Assembly (NCBI GenBank): GCA_036478895.1
Contig: JAZGEV010000135.1
Location: 1-12,508, forward strand
Direction: 5' to 3'
Source of the DNA: S010-17 sp036478895
Lineage (GTDB): Bacteria > Bacteroidota > Bacteroidia > Flavobacteriales > Flavobacteriaceae
Length of the DNA stretch: 12,508 bases
The notes under the pieces: model-generated
Seen by the model: only the letters and a program-made list of their open reading frames with translations
Database searches by the model: none
Told to the model about the DNA's origin: nothing
Made by a program: the position numbers and the translations under genes
Shown: piece by piece, positions 6,507 to 12,508 of the stretch
How positions within the stretch are numbered: the stretch's first letter is position 1
Layout: every line of letters begins with the position of its first letter

Positions 6507-7256
6507 ATGCCATTAAAAAATCAAATAAATTTATCTTCATTACCAAAACATGTGGCTGTTATAATGGATGGTAATGGACGTTGGGCAAAAGAAAAAGGCA
6601 AATTGCGTGTTTTTGGACATAAAAACGGCGTAAAAGCAGTTAGAGAAACTGTAGAAACTGCCGCCAAATTAGGCATTGAAGTTTTAACACTTTACGCCTT
6701 CTCTACAGAAAATTGGAACAGACCAAAACTAGAAGTCGATATGTTAATGACTTTACTAGTAAGTTCTTTAAAAAAAGAATTAAAACTACTCCAAGATAAT
6801 AACATCTCATTACGCACCATTGGTGAAATTCAATCTTTGCCAAAAAAAGCGCAAAAACAACTTAATGAAGTTATAGAAAAAACTAAAAACAACACGCATC
6901 TCATTTTAAATTTAGCCTTAAGTTATAGCTCTCAAACAGAAATTGTTAATGCTTTTAAAAATATATCTAAAAAAATTGTTAATAATGAACTTTCGGTAGA
7001 AGAAATCGATGAAAATATTATTAATAACCATTTATATACACGTAATTTGCCGAATGTTGATTTAATGATACGTACAAGTGGTGAAAAAAGGATAAGCAAC
7101 TTTCTATTATGGCAAATTGCTTACGCTGAATTATATTTTACACCAGTTTATTGGCCCGATTTTAATGAAGAATCGTTTTACAAAGCCATCATTGAATACC
7201 AACAACGAGAAAGAAGATATGGTAAAACCAGTGATCAATTAAAAAATGATGAGTAA
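6507..7256 (+). CDS. uppS: Isoprenyl transferase (undecaprenyl diphosphate synthase)
   Basis: UppS is a cis-prenyltransferase that extends farnesyl diphosphate with isopentenyl diphosphate to the C55 carrier lipid needed for peptidoglycan, O-antigen and other surface glycans. It acts at the cytoplasmic face of the membrane. The 249 residues contain the catalytic block VIMDGNGRWAKEKG with Asp21, FGHKNGVKAVRE, and TLYAFSTENWNRP. They also contain RTSGEKRISNF (189-199, with Arg189, Arg195 and Ser197 for the diphosphate) and WQIAYAELYF with Glu208 (Mg site). The C-terminal RERRYG is also typical. ATG 6507 gives the expected short N-terminal arm. The end overlaps the start of bamA by 11 bases, which suggests translational coupling of lipid-carrier synthesis with outer-membrane assembly. 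Confidence 0.97.
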   Translation: MPLKNQINLSSLPKHVAVIMDGNGRWAKEKGKLRVFGHKNGVKAVRETVETAAKLGIEVLTLYAFSTENWNRPKLEVDMLMTLLVSSLKKELKLLQDNNISLRTIGEIQSLPKKAQKQLNEVIEKTKNNTHLILNLALSYSSQTEIVNAFKNISKKIVNNELSVEEIDENIINNHLYTRNLPNVDLMIRTSGEKRISNFLLWQIAYAELYFTPVYWPDFNEESFYKAIIEYQQRERRYGKTSDQLKNDE

Positions 7257-9753
7257 GATTAGATACAGTGCATTAATTATTTTCACAATCCTTTTTGGAG
7301 TTATTTCAAACGCTCAAGTCGTTAATCAAGAGACTAATAGTGAAGAAATAAATTTAACAAAAGCTAAAAAATATATTTTAGGTGGTATAACCATAAAAGG
7401 CAATCAGAAATTTAGCGAGCAATCCATTAAATCTTACGCAGGTTTAACCGAAGGTGCAGAAATTAAAATACCAGGTGATAAATTATCGAGTGCTATAAAA
7501 AAACTTTGGAAATCGGATTTATTTAGTAATGTTGATGTTTACGTTGCAAAAATTGACGGAAAAACCATCTATTTAGAATTTGATGTACAAGAATTATCAA
7601 AACTAAGCAACGTCACTATAAAAGGATTAAGCAAAGCAAAAACAGAAACTCTTTTAAAAGAAATTGCCTTTAAAAAAGGCGAAATGCTTACCGAAAATTT
7701 AATGACTACCACGCAAAATTTTATCATTAAAAAATTCAAAGAAAAAGGCTATTTAAAAACCAAAGTAAACATCCAAATTAAAGAAGATACTATTGGAACC
7801 AATACATCCAAAGCTTTAATAACTGTAGATCGTGGAGACAGAGTTAAAATTAAAACCATTAATTTTACTGGCAATACAGAACTGGATGATAAAAAATTAC
7901 GTAAATCACTTAAAAAGACAAAACAAAAATTATTTTATCGCTTTTGGAAAAGATCAAAATATGTAACTGATAATTACGATAATGATTTAGATCGATTAAT
8001 TGTAAAGTATCAAGAAAAAGGTTTTAGAGATGCTAAAGTAGTGAGTGATTCAATTTCTTGGAATGATGACAATACCATTAACTTAGACATCAAAGTAAAT
8101 GAAGGAAAAAAATACATTTTTGGCGATATAAAATTCTTAGGAAACACTGTGTATTCCGATGAGCAATTACATAATTTTTTGAAAATCAACAAAGGTGACA
8201 CCTACAATGGTAAACTTTTGAGCGAACGTGTAAATGGAGATGGTTCACCAGATTCTCAAGACATCGCAAACACATACTTAAATAATGGTTATATGTTTTC
8301 TAACGTTACACCTGTAGAGACTGGTGTAAAAAACAATGCCATTGATATAGAAGTGCGCATCCACGAAGACGAGCAAGCAACTATTAAAAACATTAACGTT
8401 GTAGGGAATGACAAAACAAATGACCATGTTATTTATAGAGAATTAAAAACGAAACCAGGCGATTTGTTTAGTAAAGAAGCTATCGTTAGATCTATTAGAG
8501 AAATTAGCCAGTTAGGATTTTTTGATCCAGAAGCTGTTGTACCAGATGTAAAACAAAATTATGCAGATAAAACAGTAGATATAGAATATAGTGTTGCAGA
8601 AAAAGGCTCTAGCCAAATTGAATTACAAGGTGGTTATGGTGGTGGTGCTTTTATAGGAACTCTTGGATTATCATTCTCTAACTTTTCATTGAGAAATATT
8701 TTCAATAAAGAAGCTTACAAACCTGTACCAATGGGTGATGGACAACGTATGTCTTTAAGGTTACAAGCGAGTAAATATTCTAGCACATCGAGCATTTCTT
8801 TTCAAGAACCTTGGTTAGGCGGCAAGAGACCAAAATCTTTTTCGTTTTCGCTTTATAACTCAAAACAATATCGCTACAATTACACAACAAGAGATGTAGA
8901 TAAAAATCAAAAAATTGATATTTTAGGTGCCTCAATTGGAATTAATCAACGTTTACAATGGCCTGATGATTATTTTACTTTATCAACCTCTTTAAATTTT
9001 CAAGGATACACTTTAAAGAATTATTTATTTCCAGTTTTTGGATTTGACAACGGAAAATCCAACAATTTTTCATTAGCTGTTAACTTTGGAAGGAATTCTC
9101 AAGGACCAAGTCCAATTTACCCAAGAAGTGGCTCTCAATTTAATATAGGTGCTAAATTAACACCGCCTTATTCATTATTCCAAAACAAAGATTACAATAC
9201 TATTTCCAATCAAGATAAATATAAATGGTTAGAATTTTATAAATTTACTTTTTCAGGAAAATGGTTCAATGAAATTCACAACAAATTAGTATTAGTATCA
9301 TCTGCAGAATTTGGAGTGTTGGGTGAATACAATAAAGAATTAGGAGTTTCGCCATTTGAACGTTTCTACGTTGGTGGAGACTCTATGCAAGGACAACAAT
9401 ATGACGGTAGACAAACTGTTGCTTTAAGAGGTTATCCAAATGCTAGTTTAACACCAACGGGTGGTGGAACAGTGTATAATAAATTTACTTTTGAACTACG
9501 TTATCCAATTACTTTAAAACCAAATGCGTCTATTTACGCATTAACTTTCTTGGAAGGTGGTAATGCTTTTAATGGTTTAAACGAATTTAATCCTTTTGAG
9601 TTAAAAAGATCTACAGGTTTTGGATTACGTTTATTTATGCCATCCTTTGGTTTATTAGGTTTTGATTTTGCACATGGTTTTGATGATGTGCCAAATGCGC
9701 CAGGTATAAAATCTGGTTGGCGAACGCATTTCTCTATAGGTCAATCTTTTTAA
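7246..9753 (+). CDS. bamA: Outer-membrane protein assembly factor BamA
   Basis: BamA is the central Omp85 insertase that folds beta-barrel proteins into the outer membrane. The 835-residue precursor begins with a signal peptide (about 1-25, ending SNAQ). Five POTRA domains follow at about 43-116, 118-198, 199-288, 289-377 and 378-454. Each shows the typical strand with a central glycine (ITIKGNQKF, VTIKGLSKA, INFTGNTEL, IKFLGNTVY, INVVGNDKT). The barrel spans about 455-835. It contains LRGYP at 727-731, the equivalent of the conserved VRGF of loop 6 with Arg728, and ends in an aromatic residue (SIGQSF) as usual. POTRA3 has a basic insertion (KKTKQKLFYRFWKRSKYV) that is common in Bacteroidota. 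ATG ATG at 7246/7249 gives two possible starts; both overlap uppS. All parts look intact. Confidence 0.97.
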   Translation: MMSKIRYSALIIFTILFGVISNAQVVNQETNSEEINLTKAKKYILGGITIKGNQKFSEQSIKSYAGLTEGAEIKIPGDKLSSAIKKLWKSDLFSNVDVYVAKIDGKTIYLEFDVQELSKLSNVTIKGLSKAKTETLLKEIAFKKGEMLTENLMTTTQNFIIKKFKEKGYLKTKVNIQIKEDTIGTNTSKALITVDRGDRVKIKTINFTGNTELDDKKLRKSLKKTKQKLFYRFWKRSKYVTDNYDNDLDRLIVKYQEKGFRDAKVVSDSISWNDDNTINLDIKVNEGKKYIFGDIKFLGNTVYSDEQLHNFLKINKGDTYNGKLLSERVNGDGSPDSQDIANTYLNNGYMFSNVTPVETGVKNNAIDIEVRIHEDEQATIKNINVVGNDKTNDHVIYRELKTKPGDLFSKEAIVRSIREISQLGFFDPEAVVPDVKQNYADKTVDIEYSVAEKGSSQIELQGGYGGGAFIGTLGLSFSNFSLRNIFNKEAYKPVPMGDGQRMSLRLQASKYSSTSSISFQEPWLGGKRPKSFSFSLYNSKQYRYNYTTRDVDKNQKIDILGASIGINQRLQWPDDYFTLSTSLNFQGYTLKNYLFPVFGFDNGKSNNFSLAVNFGRNSQGPSPIYPRSGSQFNIGAKLTPPYSLFQNKDYNTISNQDKYKWLEFYKFTFSGKWFNEIHNKLVLVSSAEFGVLGEYNKELGVSPFERFYVGGDSMQGQQYDGRQTVALRGYPNASLTPTGGGTVYNKFTFELRYPITLKPNASIYALTFLEGGNAFNGLNEFNPFELKRSTGFGLRLFMPSFGLLGFDFAHGFDDVPNAPGIKSGWRTHFSIGQSF

Positions 9754-9775
9754 TATAATAACACAATATATTATG

Positions 9776-9783
9776 TATCTTTG
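9776..9783 (+). promoter_or_regulatory. Bacteroidota -7 promoter element before the ompH pair
   Basis: TATCTTTG is an exact TAnnTTTG match, 23 bases after the bamA stop and 97 bases before the first ompH start. No clear -33 TTG is visible. Transcription from here would give a leader of about 90 bases that includes a 16-codon ORF and the TTTGGCACG motif. It would let the chaperones be expressed apart from bamA. Confidence 0.5.
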
Positions 9784-9826
9784 TAGTTAAATATACAGCT
9801 GAAAATCTTTATATTAAGGAATTTAT

Positions 9827-9877
9827 ATGATCTTAAAAAAAAGTTTGGCACGATTATTTCTAATTAACCATATGTAA
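9827..9877 (+). CDS. Possible 16-codon upstream ORF (leader peptide) before ompH
   Basis: ATG at 9827 opens MILKKSLARLFLINHM, stopping at TAA 9875-9877, two bases before the ATG of ompH at 9880. The peptide is basic and hydrophobic. The spacing would suit translational coupling, but an ORF this short can arise by chance and has no visible ribosome-binding site. It overlaps the sigma-54-like motif, so the two readings compete: one sequence may explain the other. Confidence 0.2.
   Translation: MILKKSLARLFLINHM
9844..9860 (+). promoter_or_regulatory. Sigma-54-like promoter before the ompH pair
   Basis: TTTGGCACG at 9844-9852, then four bases, then TTTCT. This matches the sigma-54 consensus TTGGCACG-N4-TTGCW with a perfect -24 half and correct spacing. 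The -12 GC is changed to TC, which is a mismatch at a critical base. If used, the start point would be near 9872, leaving only about 8 bases before ATG 9880. Other TGGCAC strings in the window (inside pdxJ and the protease gene) lack any -12 half. It may be RpoN-dependent, weak, or a binding site for another regulator. Confidence 0.35.
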
Positions 9878-9879
9878 TT

Positions 9880-10980
9880 ATGATGAAGAAAATTTTAATA
9901 GTATTCGTTTTATTGTCTCAAATAACTTTTGCTCAAAAAGCACAAAAAATTGGTTATATAGATAGAGATTTTGTTTTGGAAAACATTCCAGAATATACAA
10001 CAGCACAATCAAAATTAGATACCAAGATAAATACTTGGAACGCAAAATTAGACAAGCTTAAGAATGAGATTGAAGCAATGAAATTAACACTAGCTAATGA
10101 AAGAGCTTTATTAACAATTGATTTAATTACTGACAAAGAAGAAGACATAACCATTAAGCAAAATGAACTTAAAAAATTAAATGACACTTATTTTGGTACA
10201 TCTGGTGATTTATTTATGCTAAGAAAACAATTGGTAAGACCAATACAAGATCAAATTTTTAATGCCATTCAAGACATTGTAAGCACGAAAAAATTCGATA
10301 TTATTTTTGACAAATCGAGCAATGATATGGTAATGCTTTATACCAATCCAAAATACGATGTAAGTGAATTGGTATTACAGAAAATTGTAAAAGGTAGAAA
10401 AGTAAAAGCCAATGCTCAGAAAAAAACGGATAGAGAGTTAGAACGCGAAAAGAAAAAAACCAATTTAAAAAATAAGGCTAACGACCGTAAGACAAAACAA
10501 GAAGTACTTCGTGAGAAAATTAAAAAACAAAACGAAGCAAAAGCAGCTAAAAGAGCCGCACTCAAAAAAGCAAACGAAGAAAAAAGGGCAAAGAAAAAAG
10601 CTGAAGTTAAAGCACGAAGAGAGGCTTTAAAAAATAAAGGAAAGAAAGTTGAAACGTCTAAAGAGAAAGAAACTCAAAATAAAATTGGTGAAGTTCGTAA
10701 AAAAGAAAAACAATTAGTAGAAAATAAAGACGCAAAAGAAGTTAACGTTGAAGAAAAAGAAGTTGAAGAGTCGTTTGAAGAAAAAGAAAAAACAAAGGAA
10801 ACAACAGTAAAAACTAAAGAAGAACTAAAAGCAGAAAAACGTCAAAAACTAGTTGATAGAGCTATATCTAAAAAAGCAAAAAGAGATTCTTTAAGAAAAG
10901 TAGCGGCTGACAAAAGAGCTAAAAAAATAGCTGAATTAGAAGCACGAAAAAAGAAATTACAAGAGAGTAAAAATAAATAA
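9880..10980 (+). CDS. OmpH/Skp family periplasmic chaperone with long basic C-terminal tail
   Basis: This is a Skp-like holdase that should bind unfolded outer-membrane proteins in the periplasm before delivery to BamA. The signal peptide is MMKKILIVFVLLSQITFAQ (start at 9880 or the adjacent ATG 9883). The OmpH domain spans about residues 22-172. It opens with IGYIDRDFVLENIPEY, continues through long coiled-coil arms, and closes with a strand element (FDIIFDKSSNDMVMLY). It resembles its neighbour downstream. The rest, about 175-366, is very unusual in composition: mostly Lys, Glu, Arg and Ala, predicted helical or disordered. It contains two related basic blocks (220-256 and 330-366) around a Glu-rich linker. 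Classical Skp is about 160 residues, so more than half of this protein is extension. Long charged tails do occur in flavobacterial OmpH proteins. The second ompH follows after 25 bases, giving a clear operon. Confidence 0.9.
   Translation: MMKKILIVFVLLSQITFAQKAQKIGYIDRDFVLENIPEYTTAQSKLDTKINTWNAKLDKLKNEIEAMKLTLANERALLTIDLITDKEEDITIKQNELKKLNDTYFGTSGDLFMLRKQLVRPIQDQIFNAIQDIVSTKKFDIIFDKSSNDMVMLYTNPKYDVSELVLQKIVKGRKVKANAQKKTDRELEREKKKTNLKNKANDRKTKQEVLREKIKKQNEAKAAKRAALKKANEEKRAKKKAEVKARREALKNKGKKVETSKEKETQNKIGEVRKKEKQLVENKDAKEVNVEEKEVEESFEEKEKTKETTVKTKEELKAEKRQKLVDRAISKKAKRDSLRKVAADKRAKKIAELEARKKKLQESKNK
10537..10977 (+). repeat. Duplicated basic module in the OmpH tail
   Basis: Residues 220-256 (bases 10537-10647) and 330-366 (10867-10977) align without gaps over 37 positions with 17 identities by eye. 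The shared core pattern is AKR..L.K....KRAKK.AE..AR...L. The stretch between them (about 257-329) is richer in Glu and Thr. Lys/Ala-rich bias raises the expected identity, so a true duplication is likely but not proven. Confidence 0.5.
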
Positions 10981-11005
10981 AACATAAATTAATAAATAAA
11001 CAACA

Positions 11006-11506
11006 ATGAAAAACATTAAAAACGTATTAGCAGTAATTATTATAGTAACAGCAGGATTATTTTCCAATGCTCAAATGGCACACATCAATAGTGATGAGTT
11101 AGTAGCAGCAATGCCTGCAACTAAAGCTATGGGAGACAACTTGAAATTAATAAGTCAAAATTACGACACTGAGTATAAAGCACAAGCGCTAGCATTACAA
11201 GCTAAATATAAAAAATATGGTGAAGAAGCTGGTACTAAAACAGATGCTGAAAATCAAACTCGTCAGGCTGAATTAACTGAAGAAGGAAAAAAATTACAGT
11301 TATATGCTGGTGAAGCTCGTCAAGATTTACAAGAAAAAGAATTAGAATTTTTAAAGCCAATTATTGAAAGAGCTCAAAAAGCAATTCAAGATGTAGCTAA
11401 AGAAAAAGGAATCAAGTATGTACTTGACTCTGCTTCTGGAAAAGGCTTAATTGTTTTTGAAGGTGAAGATTTATTACCTGCAGTTAAAGCTAAATTAGGT
11501 ATCTAA
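11006..11506 (+). CDS. OmpH/Skp family periplasmic chaperone
   Basis: This 166-residue precursor has standard Skp size. The signal peptide is about 1-22 (ends FSNAQ). The mature protein starts AHINSDELVAAMPATKAM, the usual strand and helix opening. A long Gln/Lys/Ala/Glu-rich coiled-coil hairpin covers about 45-125. The returning strands IKYVLDSASGKGLIVFEG and the C-terminal LLPAVKAKLGI are typical of the family. Its role should be to hold unfolded barrel proteins as a trimer for BamA. It lies 25 bases after the long-tailed paralogue, with no promoter between, and its stop is followed by a strong terminator. I expect this copy to be the canonical Skp and the preceding one a specialised form. 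The name skp is not given because either paralogue could be the functional equivalent. Confidence 0.93.
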   Translation: MKNIKNVLAVIIIVTAGLFSNAQMAHINSDELVAAMPATKAMGDNLKLISQNYDTEYKAQALALQAKYKKYGEEAGTKTDAENQTRQAELTEEGKKLQLYAGEARQDLQEKELEFLKPIIERAQKAIQDVAKEKGIKYVLDSASGKGLIVFEGEDLLPAVKAKLGI

Positions 11507-11527
11507 TAAAGTATTGACAACACAAAT

Positions 11528-11561
11528 AAAAAAAGCCAATCCGAAAAGGATTGGCTTTTTT
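11528..11561. terminator. Intrinsic terminator after the ompH pair
   Basis: The stem GCCAATCC (11535-11542) pairs perfectly with GGATTGGC (11548-11555) across a GAAAA loop. It is flanked by an A-run before (11528-11534) and a T-run after (11556-11561), which extend the stem. The symmetry allows it to work for both the plus-strand ompH operon and transcripts arriving from the minus-strand protease gene. It lies 21 bases past the ompH stop codon. Confidence 0.92.
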
Positions 11562-11607
11562 ATTAAATACACTTTTATTGTTTTATAAAAACTATTAGAT
11601 TTAGTCT

Positions 11608-11660
11608 GTCATCTAACAGCAAAGCAGCTTGTGTTGAATTTATTCAGAAGTCTAATATCT
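11608..11660. repeat. Possible decayed dispersed repeat in the convergent gap
   Basis: Between the terminator and the protease stop (11562-11694) I see no gene. Inside it, GTCAT at 11608 and GTTGAATTTATTCAG (11633-11647, with a TGAAT-TT-ATTCA hairpin) followed by AGTCTAATAT resemble the flavobacterial intergenic repeat type GTCAT..GCTGAATTTATTTCAGCATCTAAT. The resemblance is from memory and is weak, so this could equally be plain intergenic DNA. Confidence 0.2.
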
Positions 11661-11694
11661 TTAAAGAATGCTTTTTTAAAACTATTAACGAGTC

Positions 11695-12480
11695 TTATCG
11701 TCTAGATGTTCCTCTATATTTTCTTATAGCAGCTTTAATCTTAGCCATTCTGTTTTCAGGATCGGGATGTGTGGATTGAAATTCTGGCACTTTACGACCA
11801 CCACTAGACGCTTTTAATATTTTCATTACACCAAGCATCTCTTCGGGTTGATAACCTGCATCTAACATAAATTTTACGCCCAAATCATCGGATTCTAATT
11901 CATCTTCTCTACCATATTTCATATTAACCATATTAGCAATTTGTGCTGCCATTTGTCCAGCATTAGCGCCACCACCAACAGAAACACCGGATAATATACC
12001 TTGTGTTAATTTTTGTTTAGACATTCTATCTGCTGAATGTCTTCCTACAACATGGGCTATTTCATGACCTAATACACCTGCCAATTGATCTTCATTTTCC
12101 AATTGAGCAAATAAAGCATACGTAATAAAACATTGTCCACCAGGTAACGCAAATGCATTTATAGCCTTTGGATCACGTAATAAATGAAAATCAAAACGGT
12201 AGCCCGTTTCTTGAGCAATACTGTTATTCACCAATTTCTGCCCTACTTTATCAACTAAATCTTGAGCGGATTGATCTGGATATAAACCACCATGTTGCTG
12301 GGCCATTGCTGGCGCAGAACTTAAGCCCATCCGTATTTCTTGATCTGTTGTTATTGTGATATGTTGCTTTCTACCAGTATACTTATTAGTTTTTGCACTT
12401 CCCCAATATTTAAATAAGGAAAATAAAATAATACCTGCTCCTATTAATAATCTTATTTTTAATCCGCCACCTCTTCTCAT
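11695..12480 (-). CDS. Membrane-anchored M48 family zinc metalloprotease
   Basis: This 261-residue protein has a basic N-terminus (MRRGGGLKIR) and one hydrophobic segment (about 9-23), with no lipobox. It is therefore probably an inner-membrane-anchored protease with its domain in the periplasm. The active site HEIAH is at 139-143 (zinc ligands His139 and His143, catalytic Glu140). EDELESDDLG supplies the third ligand at Glu196. INAFALPGG (107-115) before the motif and THPDPENRM near the C-terminus are standard for the M48 BepA/LoiP type, in which the HPxxxxR loop can cover the active site. Unlike BepA there is no TPR domain. It is convergent with the ompH-bamA block, so outer-membrane protein quality control is a reasonable inference. 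Only 28 bases upstream are visible and they show no clear promoter. All catalytic residues are present. Confidence 0.93.
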   Translation of the reverse strand: MRRGGGLKIRLLIGAGIILFSLFKYWGSAKTNKYTGRKQHITITTDQEIRMGLSSAPAMAQQHGGLYPDQSAQDLVDKVGQKLVNNSIAQETGYRFDFHLLRDPKAINAFALPGGQCFITYALFAQLENEDQLAGVLGHEIAHVVGRHSADRMSKQKLTQGILSGVSVGGGANAGQMAAQIANMVNMKYGREDELESDDLGVKFMLDAGYQPEEMLGVMKILKASSGGRKVPEFQSTHPDPENRMAKIKAAIRKYRGTSRR

Positions 12481-12508
12481 TTGTTAATTTTTTTAATATT
12501 AAAGTGTA

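Noticed and set aside
8010..8201. Minus-strand ORF of 63 codons
   Set aside because: It is antisense to the POTRA3-4 region of bamA, with no start context or family resemblance.
9954..10187. Minus-strand ORF of 77 codons
   Set aside because: It is antisense to the OmpH domain; its Ser/Leu-rich composition mirrors the Lys/Glu/Asn codons of the sense gene.
11595..11616. Inverted repeat TTAGAT..ATCTAA in the convergent gap
   Set aside because: A six-base A+T-rich stem is expected by chance and has no T-run; the strong terminator at 11528-11561 already serves this gap.
12168..12359. Plus-strand ORF of 63 codons
   Set aside because: It is antisense to the M48 protease gene, whose catalytic motifs are intact.

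Overview
The window is an ordinary chromosomal stretch from a member of the Bacteroidota, most probably a Flavobacteriaceae species. The evidence is strongly A+T-rich DNA, no Shine-Dalgarno sequences before the starts, several promoter elements of the Bacteroidota type TAnnTTTG, signal peptides ending in A-Q (AKAQ, SSAQ, SNAQ, TFAQ), and families typical of the phylum (DUF4286, DUF6089, paired OmpH/Skp proteins after bamA). I see no mobile element, CRISPR array, tRNA or rRNA.

Layout. Positions 1-235 hold at most the tail of an upstream gene, a large imperfect palindrome (93-158) and a promoter. On the plus strand follow a secreted TPR protein (302-2086), a DUF4286 protein (2116-2442) and D-aminoacyl-tRNA deacylase dtd (2497-2949). 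A compact minus-strand operon faces them: pdxJ (4018-3302), a 37-residue Cys-rich one-helix protein (3297-3184) and a 73-residue membrane protein (3181-2960), separated by 4 and 2 bases. A divergent promoter region (4019-4129) leads to a second plus-strand run: a CBS-domain protein, NAD kinase, a DUF6089 outer-membrane barrel, isoprenyl transferase uppS, bamA and two ompH/skp genes. It ends at a strong intrinsic terminator (11528-11561). A membrane-anchored M48 zinc protease (12480-11695, minus) converges on it.

How the genes fit together. The 5.8-11.5 kb block is an envelope-building cluster. UppS makes the undecaprenyl carrier lipid for peptidoglycan and surface polysaccharides. BamA inserts outer-membrane barrels. 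The OmpH/Skp proteins chaperone unfolded barrels across the periplasm. DUF6089 is itself a predicted barrel. The M48 protease belongs to a superfamily that includes the barrel quality-control protease BepA, so its position may be functional. PdxJ (vitamin B6) and NadK (NADP) supply cofactors.

No clearly new system is visible. The points most worth a second look are a sigma-54-like TTTGGCACG motif and an overlapping 16-codon upstream ORF before the first ompH, the repeated basic tail of that OmpH, the tiny Cys-rich gene, the CBS/ACT-like protein coupled to nadK, and the palindrome at 93-158.
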